Shown here: positions 6,716 through 13,368 of the stretch, piece by piece
How positions within the stretch are numbered: the first letter of the stretch is position 1
Layout: each line of letters begins with the position of its first letter
Assembly (NCBI GenBank): GCA_020025475.1
Contig: JAHHSA010000033.1
Span: forward strand, 1-16,359
Reading direction: 5' to 3'
Length of the DNA stretch: 16,359 nucleotides
Origin: Oscillibacter sp.
Lineage (GTDB): Bacteria > Bacillota > Clostridia > Oscillospirales > Oscillospiraceae
Translations under genes and position numbers: made by a program
Notes under the pieces: model-generated
The model's database searches: none
Told to the model about the DNA's origin: nothing
The model's input: the letters and a program-made list of their open reading frames with translations, nothing else

Positions 6716-8686
6716 GTGGAAGAAAAAAAGTTTCAACCCTATATCCCCGCAGATAAGGTGATGCCAGAATTTACGGTCGTCTCCGTGATTCTGGGTGCAC
6801 TGCTGGCCATTGTGTTTGGCGGTGCCAACGCTTACCTAGGTCTGCGCGTGGGTATGACCGTTTCCGCTTCTATCCCTGCGGCTGTCATCTCTATGGGTGT
6901 GATCCGTAAGATCCTGAAACGGGATTCCATTCTCGAAAACAACATGGTTCAGACCATCGGTTCTGCCGGTGAGTCCGTGGCCGCCGGTGCCATCTTCACC
7001 CTGCCTGCGCTGTTCATGTGGGCAGAGGAGGGTATCGTGGAAGTCCCTTCTCTGGTTGAGATCGGCCTGATTGCTCTGTGCGGCGGTGTCCTTGGCGTTT
7101 TGCTGATGGTGCCTCTGCGCAAGGCTCTGATCGTGCAGGAGCACGGTGCACTGGCCTATCCAGAGGGGCAGGCCTGTGCCGAGGTCCTGATTGCAGGTGA
7201 AGAGGGTGGCGCTAAGGCATCCACCGTGTTCACTGGCCTTGGCATTGCCGCGATTTACAAGTTTATCGCAGACGGCCTGAAGCTGTTCCCCAGCGAGGTC
7301 GACTATTCCATTCCTGCCTACAAGGGCTCCGGGATTGGTATGGATGTTCTGCCTGCACTGGCTGGTGTCGGTTACATCTGCGGTCCCAAGGTGTCCTCTT
7401 ACCTGTTCGCAGGCGGCACCGTGGCTTGGTTTGTGATCATGCCTCTGATTGCTCTGTTCGGTAGCGAGCTGGTCATCTATCCTGCAGAGGTGTCTATTGC
7501 ACAGCTCTGGGCAGAGGATGGCACCTGGGGCCTGTGGAGCAACTACGTCAAGTACATCGGCGCCGGCGCCGTTGCTACAGGCGGTATCCTGAGCCTGATC
7601 AAGTCCCTGCCTCTCATTATCCGTACTTTCCGTGACGCCATCGGCGGCTACGGCAAGAATGGCAGCAGCACGCTGCGTACCGAACAGGATATGCCCATGA
7701 AGGTTCTGGGTATTGGCGTTCTGGTGATTGCTCTGGCACTGTGGCTGGTCCCCAGCATCCCACTGAATTTCTTCAGCGCCCTGCTCGTCATCGTCTTCGG
7801 TTTCTTCTTTGCAACCGTTTCCTCCCGCATGGTCGGCCTGATCGGTTCCTCCAATAACCCTGTCTCTGGTATGGCAATTGCAACGCTGCTGATTTCCACC
7901 ATGCTGCTCAAATATTCCGGCGTGGAACCTGCTGAGGGCATGGTCGCTGCCATCACGATTGGTTCTCTGATCTGCATCATCGCTGCTATCGCAGGTGATA
8001 CGTCTCAGGACCTGAAGACCGGCTTCCTGGTGGGCGCCACTCCCAAGAAACAGCAGATTGGTGAGCTGATTGGCTGCATTGTTTCCGCTCTGGCTGTCGG
8101 CGGCATTCTGTATCTGTTCAATGCTGCCTGGACCTATGGCGGTGACGAGCTGCCTGCCGCTCAGGCTTCTCTGATGAAGATGGTGGTTGAGGGCGTTATG
8201 GGTGGTCAGCTGCCCTGGGCTCTGGTGTTTGTGGGTGTGTTCATTGCTCTGGTGGTTGAGGTTCTCGGTGTGCCCGTCATGCCTTTCGCCATCGGCCTGT
8301 ATCTGCCCATCCACCTGTCTACGCCTATCATGGCCGGCGGCATCCTGCGCTGGTACCTGGAAAAGCGCAAGTATGCCAGCGAGAAAGCCAAGAACGACTG
8401 CATCCAGACTGGTGTCCTGTACACCTCCGGTCTGATCGCCGGCGAGGGTGTTGTGGGTATCATCCTGGCTCTGTTTGCAGTGATTCCCGCAGGTGTTGAC
8501 GCTGCCGGTGAAGCGCTCAAGTTTGCAGATAAAATCAACCTGACGCATGCAGATGGTTACCTGGCTCAGCTGATGGGAAATCCCTTTGCTGGTCTTGGCA
8601 ACATTGGCGGTCTGGTGTTCTTTGCATTCATCCTGTTCACGGTTTACTTCTTCGCTCGCAAAGGCGAAAAGGCATCCAAGGACTAA
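6716..8686 (+). CDS. OPT family oligopeptide transporter
   Basis: A polytopic membrane protein of the oligopeptide transporter family, which moves small peptides (some members metal chelates) across the cytoplasmic membrane, generally with protons. The 656 residues are almost entirely hydrophobic helices separated by short loops, consistent with about 14-16 membrane segments. Family-type motifs are NAYLGLRVGM (38-47), ENNMVQTIGSAGES (74-87) and YPEGQACAEVL (148-158). It starts with GTG, supported by AGGGAG (6702-6707) 8 nt upstream. It has its own promoter and is followed by a terminator. The next genes encode a PqqD-like protein, a small membrane protein and a dipeptidase, so peptide import followed by hydrolysis is a reasonable guess. 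Substrate is unknown. A long minus-strand frame covers most of this gene and is a coding shadow. Confidence 0.92.
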   Translation: MEEKKFQPYIPADKVMPEFTVVSVILGALLAIVFGGANAYLGLRVGMTVSASIPAAVISMGVIRKILKRDSILENNMVQTIGSAGESVAAGAIFTLPALFMWAEEGIVEVPSLVEIGLIALCGGVLGVLLMVPLRKALIVQEHGALAYPEGQACAEVLIAGEEGGAKASTVFTGLGIAAIYKFIADGLKLFPSEVDYSIPAYKGSGIGMDVLPALAGVGYICGPKVSSYLFAGGTVAWFVIMPLIALFGSELVIYPAEVSIAQLWAEDGTWGLWSNYVKYIGAGAVATGGILSLIKSLPLIIRTFRDAIGGYGKNGSSTLRTEQDMPMKVLGIGVLVIALALWLVPSIPLNFFSALLVIVFGFFFATVSSRMVGLIGSSNNPVSGMAIATLLISTMLLKYSGVEPAEGMVAAITIGSLICIIAAIAGDTSQDLKTGFLVGATPKKQQIGELIGCIVSALAVGGILYLFNAAWTYGGDELPAAQASLMKMVVEGVMGGQLPWALVFVGVFIALVVEVLGVPVMPFAIGLYLPIHLSTPIMAGGILRWYLEKRKYASEKAKNDCIQTGVLYTSGLIAGEGVVGIILALFAVIPAGVDAAGEALKFADKINLTHADGYLAQLMGNPFAGLGNIGGLVFFAFILFTVYFFARKGEKASKD

Positions 8687-8699
8687 TTCATTTTCCCAC

Positions 8700-8728
8700 T
8701 TGCACAAGTTTCTTCCGGGCTGTATACT
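8700..8728 (+). promoter_or_regulatory. Weak candidate promoter for the pqqD-like gene
   Basis: TTGCAC (8700-8705) and TATACT (8723-8728) are 17 nt apart. The -10 box lies inside the 5' arm of the terminator hairpin. The -35 match is only 3 of 6, so this is tentative. Confidence 0.35.
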
Positions 8729-8753
8729 ATTTAAAGTATGCAGCCCGGTTTTT
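8715..8753 (+). terminator. Rho-independent terminator after the OPT gene
   Basis: A 14-bp stem (8715-8728 with 8735-8748, one G-U pair) with a 6-nt loop is followed by TTTTTAT. It ends only 3 nt before the ribosome binding site of the next gene (AGGAG, 8756-8760), so it also lies in that gene's leader if transcription comes from upstream. Confidence 0.85.
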
Positions 8754-8766
8754 ATAGGAGTAACAT

Positions 8767-9126
8767 ATGGCAAAGAAGAACAGTGAAAACTATCTCGATT
8801 ATATTCCCGTTTATCATCCGGACAATACCTGGGATGAGAATGACGGCAAAGTGACGATCAACATGGTTCACAAGGGCATCTATGACAAGATCGCCCAGAA
8901 GTTGTTCCACAGACCCCGCGTCAGTCACATCGATCTGGACGAATACGGCAGTTTTCTATGGCAGCAAATCGATGGAAAGAAGACCATTGGGGAGCTGGCC
9001 GTGGACTTCAAGGCTCAGTTCGGAGAAAAGGCAGAACCGCTCTATGACAGGCTGGTCCATTATATGCAGGTCCTGCGGAACAATCACTTCATTCTGCTGA
9101 AGGGAAAGGACCGGATTCCTGAATGA
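8767..9126 (+). CDS. Orphan PqqD-like (RRE-fold) protein
   Basis: The 119-residue protein matches the PqqD family pattern between about residues 54 and 112: HIDLDEYGSFLWQQIDGKKT, then a helix with LAVDF, a second helix with YDRLVHYMQVL, and a final NNHFILL strand. PqqD proteins are small winged-helix-like peptide-binding domains (RiPP recognition elements) that usually present a precursor peptide to a modifying enzyme. Here no radical SAM enzyme, cyclase or obvious precursor peptide is nearby. The N-terminal 50 residues are not part of the usual domain. ATG 8767 has AGGAG 6 nt upstream. The stop codon overlaps the next start by 4 nt (ATGA), so the two are translationally coupled. The family call is good; a role in peptide sensing or handling is only suggested by the transporter and dipeptidase neighbours. 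Confidence 0.8.
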   Translation: MAKKNSENYLDYIPVYHPDNTWDENDGKVTINMVHKGIYDKIAQKLFHRPRVSHIDLDEYGSFLWQQIDGKKTIGELAVDFKAQFGEKAEPLYDRLVHYMQVLRNNHFILLKGKDRIPE

Positions 9127-9467
9127 GCAAAGGCACGATCATTGTGGGCATTCTTCTGTTTGCCATCGTCACTGCCATTTTATATATGTGGGGACTGCGC
9201 AAATCCATGCTGCAGAGAGAGGATTTGACCCGCATTCTGCTGAACCGGTGCGGTAACAGAGTCGTCAAATATCTCAAAAAACATGAAACCATGACGGAGG
9301 CTGAAATGGCACTGGCAATCAAGGGCGTTACTGCCAGTGAGTTCTGGTCCAAGAAGCGGCTCATGGTGCAGAATCCTGAAAAATTTGTACATGAGGTGAT
9401 TTCTTTCCTGCTGGATCAGCAGTATATCGAAGCTGTCGGCAAGAAAGAATATCGCTTGAAGAAGTAA
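9123..9467 (+). CDS. Small membrane-anchored protein of unknown function
   Basis: I do not recognise this 114-residue protein. It begins with one clear membrane helix (about residues 5-24, GTIIVGILLFAIVTAILYMW), followed by a basic, helix-rich cytoplasmic part that ends in FLLDQQYIEAVGKKEYRLKK. The C-terminal helix-helix-strand layout with a basic hairpin resembles a winged helix, but this is an impression and not an assignment. It overlaps the PqqD-like gene by 4 nt and is surely co-expressed with it, so the two products probably work together at the membrane. The dipeptidase gene follows after 39 nt. Confidence 0.8.
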   Translation: MSKGTIIVGILLFAIVTAILYMWGLRKSMLQREDLTRILLNRCGNRVVKYLKKHETMTEAEMALAIKGVTASEFWSKKRLMVQNPEKFVHEVISFLLDQQYIEAVGKKEYRLKK

Positions 9468-9506
9468 ATTTGAACAATATGTAATCCGAAAAGGAGCGTT
9501 TTGACA

Positions 9507-10946
9507 ATGGCAGTTCTGGAAAATCTTGAACCAAAATCCGTATTCTATTTCTTTGAGCAGATGTGTGCCATTCCACATGGTTCCGGCAATATTCAGGCAA
9601 TCAGCGACTGGCTGGTGAAATTCGGCGAGGATCGCGGCCTGGAGGTGCACAGAGACCGCATGAACAACGTGATTCTCATTAAGGAAGCCACTCCTGGTTA
9701 TGAGAATGCCGAGCCTGTCATCTTGCAGGGGCACATGGATATGGTCTGCGAGACGGCACCTGACTGCAGTAAAGATATGGCCAAGGAAGGGCTTGATCTG
9801 GCAATCGACGGCGACGTGGTCTACGCCAAAGGTACCACGCTGGGTGGTGACGACGGCATCGCTGTGGCCATGGGACTGGCTGTGCTGGACTCCAAGGAAC
9901 TACAGCATCCCCGGGTGGAAGTGGTGGTTACCGTGGACGAGGAGATCGGTCTGCTGGGTGCCGCTGAAATTGATGTCACTGCGCTGAAGGGCCGCCGCAT
10001 GATTAACATCGACTCTGAGGCAGAAGGCATCTTCACCGTCAGTTGTGCCGGCGGTAATGATACCCGCTGCTGTCTGCCTGTTTCCCGTGAGGCCTATGAG
10101 GGCACCGTGCTCAACATTAAGGTAGGCGGCCTGATCGGCGGTCACTCCGGTGCCGAGATCCACAAAGGCCGTGCCAACGCCAACATTCTCATGGGGCGTG
10201 TGCTGCGCAGCGCTAGCCTGAACGCCGATCTGCGGTTGGTTTCCGTCAATGGCGGTCAAAAAACCAACGTGATTACAAGAGAGTCCTTTGCGACCCTGGT
10301 CACCACCAACGCCGAGGCTGTAAAAGCCGCCTGCGCACAGGTGGATGCTGACCTGAAGAGCGAGTATGCCTCCACCGATGCCGGCGTGTTTGTCACCGTG
10401 GAGCAGGGCAAGACAGAGCTGATTCCCATGGACGCATGCTCTACCCAGCGCGTCATCACCATGCTGCATTGCTTCCCCAATGGCATCGAGGCCATGAGTG
10501 CCGATATTGAGGGGCTGGTGCAGACCTCCTCTAACCTGGGTGCTCTGTCCACTACCGAAACGGAAGTCCTGGCTGCCAGCGGCGTCCGCAGCAGCATTGG
10601 CTCTCAAAAAGACCTGATCTCTGACCGGATGGCCAGCCTGCTGGAGCAGCTGGGCGGTTCTGTAGTCGTTAATGGCAGCTATCCCGGGTGGGCTTACAGC
10701 AAGGAATCTCCTCTGCGTGATCTGCTGTCAGAGGTCTTCACAGAGCAGTACGGTCATGCGCCCAAGATCGAGGCCATCCATGCTGGTCTGGAGTGCGGTA
10801 TGTTTGCCGGCAAACTGCCGGGTCTGGACTGTGTCTCTATCGGCCCTGATCTGGAGGAGATCCACACCTGCCGCGAGAAGCTTCACATTGCCTCTACCCA
10901 GCGCGTATGGAAGATGCTGGTGGAAGTTCTGGCCCGCATGAAATAA
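9507..10946 (+). CDS. pepD: Aminoacyl-histidine dipeptidase (M20 family)
   Basis: PepD-type metallopeptidases split Xaa-His and other dipeptides in the cytoplasm. The 479-residue length fits the family. Metal and catalytic motifs are QGHMDMV (74-80, His76 and Asp78), GTTLGGDDG (109-117, with the bridging Asp at 115), VDEEIG (143-148, catalytic Glu145 and metal-binding Glu146), NIDSEAEG, the GGHSG dimerisation-domain motif, and IHAGLECG near the C-terminus. ATG 9507 was chosen; AAGGAG (9491-9496) is 10 nt upstream. A TTG at 9501 would add two residues with only 4-nt spacing, so the start is slightly uncertain. It probably shares a transcript with the PqqD-like pair and ends at a strong terminator. 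Together with the OPT transporter it suggests scavenging of imported peptides. Confidence 0.93.
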   Translation: MAVLENLEPKSVFYFFEQMCAIPHGSGNIQAISDWLVKFGEDRGLEVHRDRMNNVILIKEATPGYENAEPVILQGHMDMVCETAPDCSKDMAKEGLDLAIDGDVVYAKGTTLGGDDGIAVAMGLAVLDSKELQHPRVEVVVTVDEEIGLLGAAEIDVTALKGRRMINIDSEAEGIFTVSCAGGNDTRCCLPVSREAYEGTVLNIKVGGLIGGHSGAEIHKGRANANILMGRVLRSASLNADLRLVSVNGGQKTNVITRESFATLVTTNAEAVKAACAQVDADLKSEYASTDAGVFVTVEQGKTELIPMDACSTQRVITMLHCFPNGIEAMSADIEGLVQTSSNLGALSTTETEVLAASGVRSSIGSQKDLISDRMASLLEQLGGSVVVNGSYPGWAYSKESPLRDLLSEVFTEQYGHAPKIEAIHAGLECGMFAGKLPGLDCVSIGPDLEEIHTCREKLHIASTQRVWKMLVEVLARMK

Positions 10947-10955
10947 CCTAACACC

Positions 10956-10986
10956 AACACGGCGGCAAACTGCCGCCGTGTTTTTT
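10956..10986 (+). terminator. Rho-independent terminator of pepD
   Basis: A perfect 12-bp GC-rich stem (AACACGGCGGCA with its complement) closes an AAC loop and runs into TTTTTT (10981-10986). Confidence 0.92.
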
Positions 10987-11169
10987 ACTTGTATACTTCT
11001 ACGTGTAGAGTGCTTGCAGATTCGATTACTTTCTGCAAAATATTCAGTAAAATAGTGCGAATTGTCAGAAAAAAGAGACGTTTGTGCGAATCGGTGTGCT
11101 CTCCGCTCCCCAGGGTCTGCTGCGGCCTGCCATGTGGAAAAGCAGACGATTACTCCATAAGGAGGACAT

Positions 11170-11916
11170 ATGCAAATTATCATTTCTCCGGCTAAAAAAA
11201 TGCGGGTGGACACGAACAGCTTTCCTGTGGATGGACTGCCGTACTTTCTGCCGCAGACAGAGCTCCTGCTGACACGTCTGCAGGAGCTCTCCTATGAGGA
11301 ACTAAAGGATCTGTGGAAGTGCAGTGATGCTCTGGCAAAACTAAATTGGGAGCGGCTGCAAATCATGAATCTCCACCGAGAGCTGACCCCAGCTCTGCTC
11401 GCTTACGAAGGTATCCAGTACCAGTACATGGCTCCCAATATTTTTACCGACGAGGCCCTGCGCTATGTGCGGGAGCATCTGTGGATTCTCTCTGGCTTTT
11501 ACGGTATTGTACGGCCCTTCGACGGTGTTGTACCATACCGACTGGAAATGCAGGCAAAGCTCCGGGTAGGAGAGGCAAAAGATCTTTATCATTTCTGGGG
11601 CGAAAGTCTGGCAAAGACGCTGCTGAAGGAATCCGACTGCATTCTGGACCTTGCCTCCAGAGAGTACAGCATCAGCATCTCCCGGCATCTCCCAAAGGCA
11701 GCCCGCATGATTACCTGTATCTTCGGTGAGCGAAAGGACGGAAAAATTATAGAAAAGGGAACTATGTGTAAGATGGCACGCGGAGAAATGGTCCGGTTTC
11801 TGGCTCACCATCAGGTACAAACGCCAGAGGATGTTCAGGCCTTTGACGGGCTGGGCTATCGGTTCTCTCCTCAGGACTCCGACCAGACCAGCTTTGTATT
11901 CATCAAGGGGAAGTAG
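11170..11916 (+). CDS. yaaA: Peroxide stress protein YaaA
   Basis: YaaA (DUF328) limits oxidative DNA and protein damage in E. coli by lowering free intracellular iron under peroxide stress, and binds DNA there. The 248-residue product has the family hallmarks: ISPAKKM (5-11), LSGFYGIVRPFD (107-118), PYRLEM (122-127), LASREY (161-166), KMARGEMVRF (201-210) and a C-terminal FDGLGYRFSPQDSD-type tail. A strong AAGGAGG (11159-11165) precedes ATG. The 183-nt upstream gap holds a TAAAAT (11048-11053) without a good -35 box, and a leader hairpin (GTCTGCT 11115-11121 with AGCAGAC 11141-11147) that ends 22 nt before the start codon. I found no convincing terminator after the gene. The role in this organism is carried over from the family. 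Confidence 0.92.
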   Translation: MQIIISPAKKMRVDTNSFPVDGLPYFLPQTELLLTRLQELSYEELKDLWKCSDALAKLNWERLQIMNLHRELTPALLAYEGIQYQYMAPNIFTDEALRYVREHLWILSGFYGIVRPFDGVVPYRLEMQAKLRVGEAKDLYHFWGESLAKTLLKESDCILDLASREYSISISRHLPKAARMITCIFGERKDGKIIEKGTMCKMARGEMVRFLAHHQVQTPEDVQAFDGLGYRFSPQDSDQTSFVFIKGK

Positions 11917-12012
11917 TCATTAGACGGCACCGAGCAGGCTGCCTCATTTGCGGAGGCCTTCACGATTTCCAGAATAAACCCTGTAATCATCCTCGCTGAA
12001 TCACGCACTTTA

Positions 12013-12048
12013 TGAAGCTGCTTTGTACATTTGTGCAAAGGGGCTTCA
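12013..12048. repeat. Imperfect hairpin in the yaaA-downstream gap
   Basis: TGAAGC (12013-12018) and CTTTG (12021-12025) pair with CAAAG (12036-12040) and GCTTCA (12043-12048), with a 2-nt internal mismatch and a 10-nt loop. It has no T-run on the plus strand. It could be a weak terminator, a leader structure or a regulator site. Confidence 0.4.
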
Positions 12049-12123
12049 CCCTTTGACGCCTGGCGCATAGACTGGATTGAAAGAAAACATCTTTCATCAG
12101 TTACTTATTTAGGAGGTATTGCA

Positions 12124-12600
12124 ATGCCTGAAAAAGTTATGCCCGGTCCCGTTGAGGACGCCAGAGGCATCCGTGAGGCGGTTTGCATCCATACCATGAA
12201 GATCTTTGACCAGGCTCGGGATAAAGACTGCGTTGAAAATCTTCGCTTCTATCCCAAGCTCAAGTATGTGGATGTGATCAACCGCGCCATCTCCGTCAAG
12301 GGCGGCGAGGCAAAGCTGCTGCACGTCTATGTAGATGTGGAGCCGGTAAATTTCAACCGGGGCTTCTACTCGGTGGATATGCGGTTCTTCTACGAGGTGA
12401 CGCTGCAAGTGTATCTGGGCTGTCCTTCCCCCGTGCGTGTTAAGGGCCTGTGTGTCTTTGATAAGCGGGCCATTCTGTTTGGCAGCGAAGGTAACGCAAA
12501 AATTTTCTCTTCGGAAATGGTTGCAGGAGATATGGATCCTCAGGCTATGCGCCAGTCCAATACTCCAACGGCGGTCGTAGAAATAGTTGCCTGCATTTAG
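12124..12600 (+). CDS. Clostridial protein of unknown function, apparently C-terminally truncated
   Basis: The 158-residue product has no known enzyme motif. From memory it resembles a family found widely in Clostridia that starts MPEKVMPGP, then EAVCI, DKDC, VYVDVEPVNFNRGFYSVDMRFF (split here at residues 68-77 and 78-89) and ILFGSEGNAKIFSS (117-130). Its function is unknown to me. Remembered relatives continue for roughly another hundred residues, often rich in cysteine, after the VVEIV region, whereas this one stops at once after residues VVEIVACI. ATG 12124 has AGGAGG (12111-12116) 7 nt upstream; an in-frame ATG at 12031 has no ribosome binding site. Because the mobile element begins directly after it, the missing tail may be split off by the insertion. 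Gene reality is sure; the truncation rests on memory of the family. Confidence 0.75.
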   Translation: MPEKVMPGPVEDARGIREAVCIHTMKIFDQARDKDCVENLRFYPKLKYVDVINRAISVKGGEAKLLHVYVDVEPVNFNRGFYSVDMRFFYEVTLQVYLGCPSPVRVKGLCVFDKRAILFGSEGNAKIFSSEMVAGDMDPQAMRQSNTPTAVVEIVACI

Positions 12601-12644
12601 GTAATTATAAAAAACCAACCTATATCAATAAATATGGTTAAAAT

Positions 12645-12665
12645 GTTGAAAATCTTCAACTTTTT
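12645..12665 (+). terminator. Weak terminator-like hairpin at the element boundary
   Basis: GTTGAA (12645-12650) pairs with TTCAAC (12655-12660) around AATC, followed by TTTTT (12661-12665). The stem is short and AT-rich. It could end transcription from upstream or be part of an element-end structure. Confidence 0.4.
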
Positions 12666-12731
12666 AAGAAATTTTAAAAATGAGAATTTTGTCAGAGCAC
12701 AAAACCAAACCGGCGTGAGGAATTTCACAAG

Positions 12732-13157
12732 ATGAGTGCTAAAGAAGATAATTTTTCCTATTACTACGGGTATGAAGCTGAGCAGTACTCTTACTACCGA
12801 ATTCCCAAGTTGCTGATGACGGATGAGCGTTTTCAGGACTTGTCTGTTGAGTCAAAATTGCTCTACGGAATGATGCTTGACCGGATGAGCCTGTCCGTCA
12901 AAAACGAATGGATGGACGATGACGGAAAAGTCTACATCTACTTTCCAGTGGAGGAAGTCATGGAGAAGCTACATTGCCGAACAGAAAAAGCAACGCATCT
13001 GTTTGCAGAGTTGGACGGAAAGAAGGGCATTGGCCTGATTGATCGAATCAGACAGGGACAAGGTAAGCCGTCCCGTATTTACGTCAAGAACTTCTCAAGC
13101 AGTGGGTATCTCACAAAGAAGACAAAATCCATCGGGAATAGGAAAAAGAAGGCTTAG
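12732..13157 (+). CDS. repA: Replication initiator RepA, N-terminal domain (broken gene)
   Basis: The 141-residue product is a RepA_N-type initiator domain: YYYGYEAEQYSYYRIPKLL, SVESKLLYGMMLDRMSLS, WMDDDGKVYIYFPVEEVME and GIGLIDRIRQGQGKPSRIYV are its hallmarks, and the fold is a winged helix that binds the replicon's own origin repeats. ICE homologues normally continue through a polar linker into a C-terminal DUF6017-type domain. Here the frame stops at 13157, while the linker continues in the next frame, so a +1 frameshift is present, most simply an extra A in the A5 run at 13143-13147. The start has GAGGAA (12717-12722), about 10 nt upstream, inside a GTGA...TCAC inverted repeat (12715-12728). 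It may be non-functional for replication or may still bind DNA. Confidence 0.85.
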   Translation: MSAKEDNFSYYYGYEAEQYSYYRIPKLLMTDERFQDLSVESKLLYGMMLDRMSLSVKNEWMDDDGKVYIYFPVEEVMEKLHCRTEKATHLFAELDGKKGIGLIDRIRQGQGKPSRIYVKNFSSSGYLTKKTKSIGNRKKKA

Positions 13158-13281
13158 TGGACAAGCTTTTTCGGAAGTTAAGACTACGGAAAATCGAAAT
13201 TTAGGACTTTCGGAATACAAAGGTCCTAACCTTCGGAAATCGAACGGTAATAATACTGATAGAGTAAGACTGAGTGAGTAA
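13143..13281 (+). pseudogene. Frameshifted linker remnant of repA
   Basis: In the +1 frame after the A5 run, the sequence reads SGQAFSEVKTTENRN, then GLSEYKGPNLRKSNGNNTD, and stops at 13281. This is the polar linker expected after the RepA_N domain. The C-terminal domain is missing altogether, so the gene has both a frameshift and a deletion. The remnant carries iteron-like CGGAA repeats, which may be why the DNA is kept. Confidence 0.7.
13171..13247 (+). repeat. Iteron-like CGGAA repeats in the repA linker
   Basis: CGGAA occurs at 13172, 13187, 13211 and 13234, spaced 15, 24 and 23 nt. The second and fourth copies extend to CGGAAAATCGAA and CGGAAATCGAA. The stretch 13203-13227 also forms a hairpin (AGGACTTT with AAAGGTCCT, one bulged G). 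RepA_N plasmids are known to carry origin repeats inside the initiator gene, so this could be the element's origin. Confidence 0.45.
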
Positions 13282-13291
13282 TAGAATATTA

Positions 13292-13352
13292 CCTACCGAA
13301 AGAAGAATACAGGGTAGGAGTTAAGGAGAAGCTGAAAGGCTTCTCCTTTTTT
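13292..13352 (+). terminator. Tandem hairpins ending in an intrinsic terminator in the parA leader
   Basis: First hairpin: CCTACC (13292-13297) with GGTAGG (13313-13318). Second: a 10-bp stem AAGGAGAAGC (13323-13332) with its complement (13339-13348), a 6-nt loop and a T-run to 13352. The parA ribosome binding site GGAGG begins only 3 nt later, which leaves no room for a promoter between, so the hairpin lies within the parA message if parA is expressed from upstream. Confidence 0.75.
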
Positions 13353-13368
13353 GTTGGAGGTGTTTTGA

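Noticed and set aside
6836..8773. A 645-codon open frame on the minus strand
   Set aside because: It lies opposite the OPT transporter, which has a promoter, ribosome binding site and family motifs. The antisense protein is a His/Gln/Asn-rich mirror of hydrophobic codons with no recognisable domain.
12031..12123. Upstream ATG giving 31 extra residues to the clostridial protein
   Set aside because: It falls inside a hairpin and lacks a ribosome binding site; AGGAGG is correctly spaced for ATG 12124.
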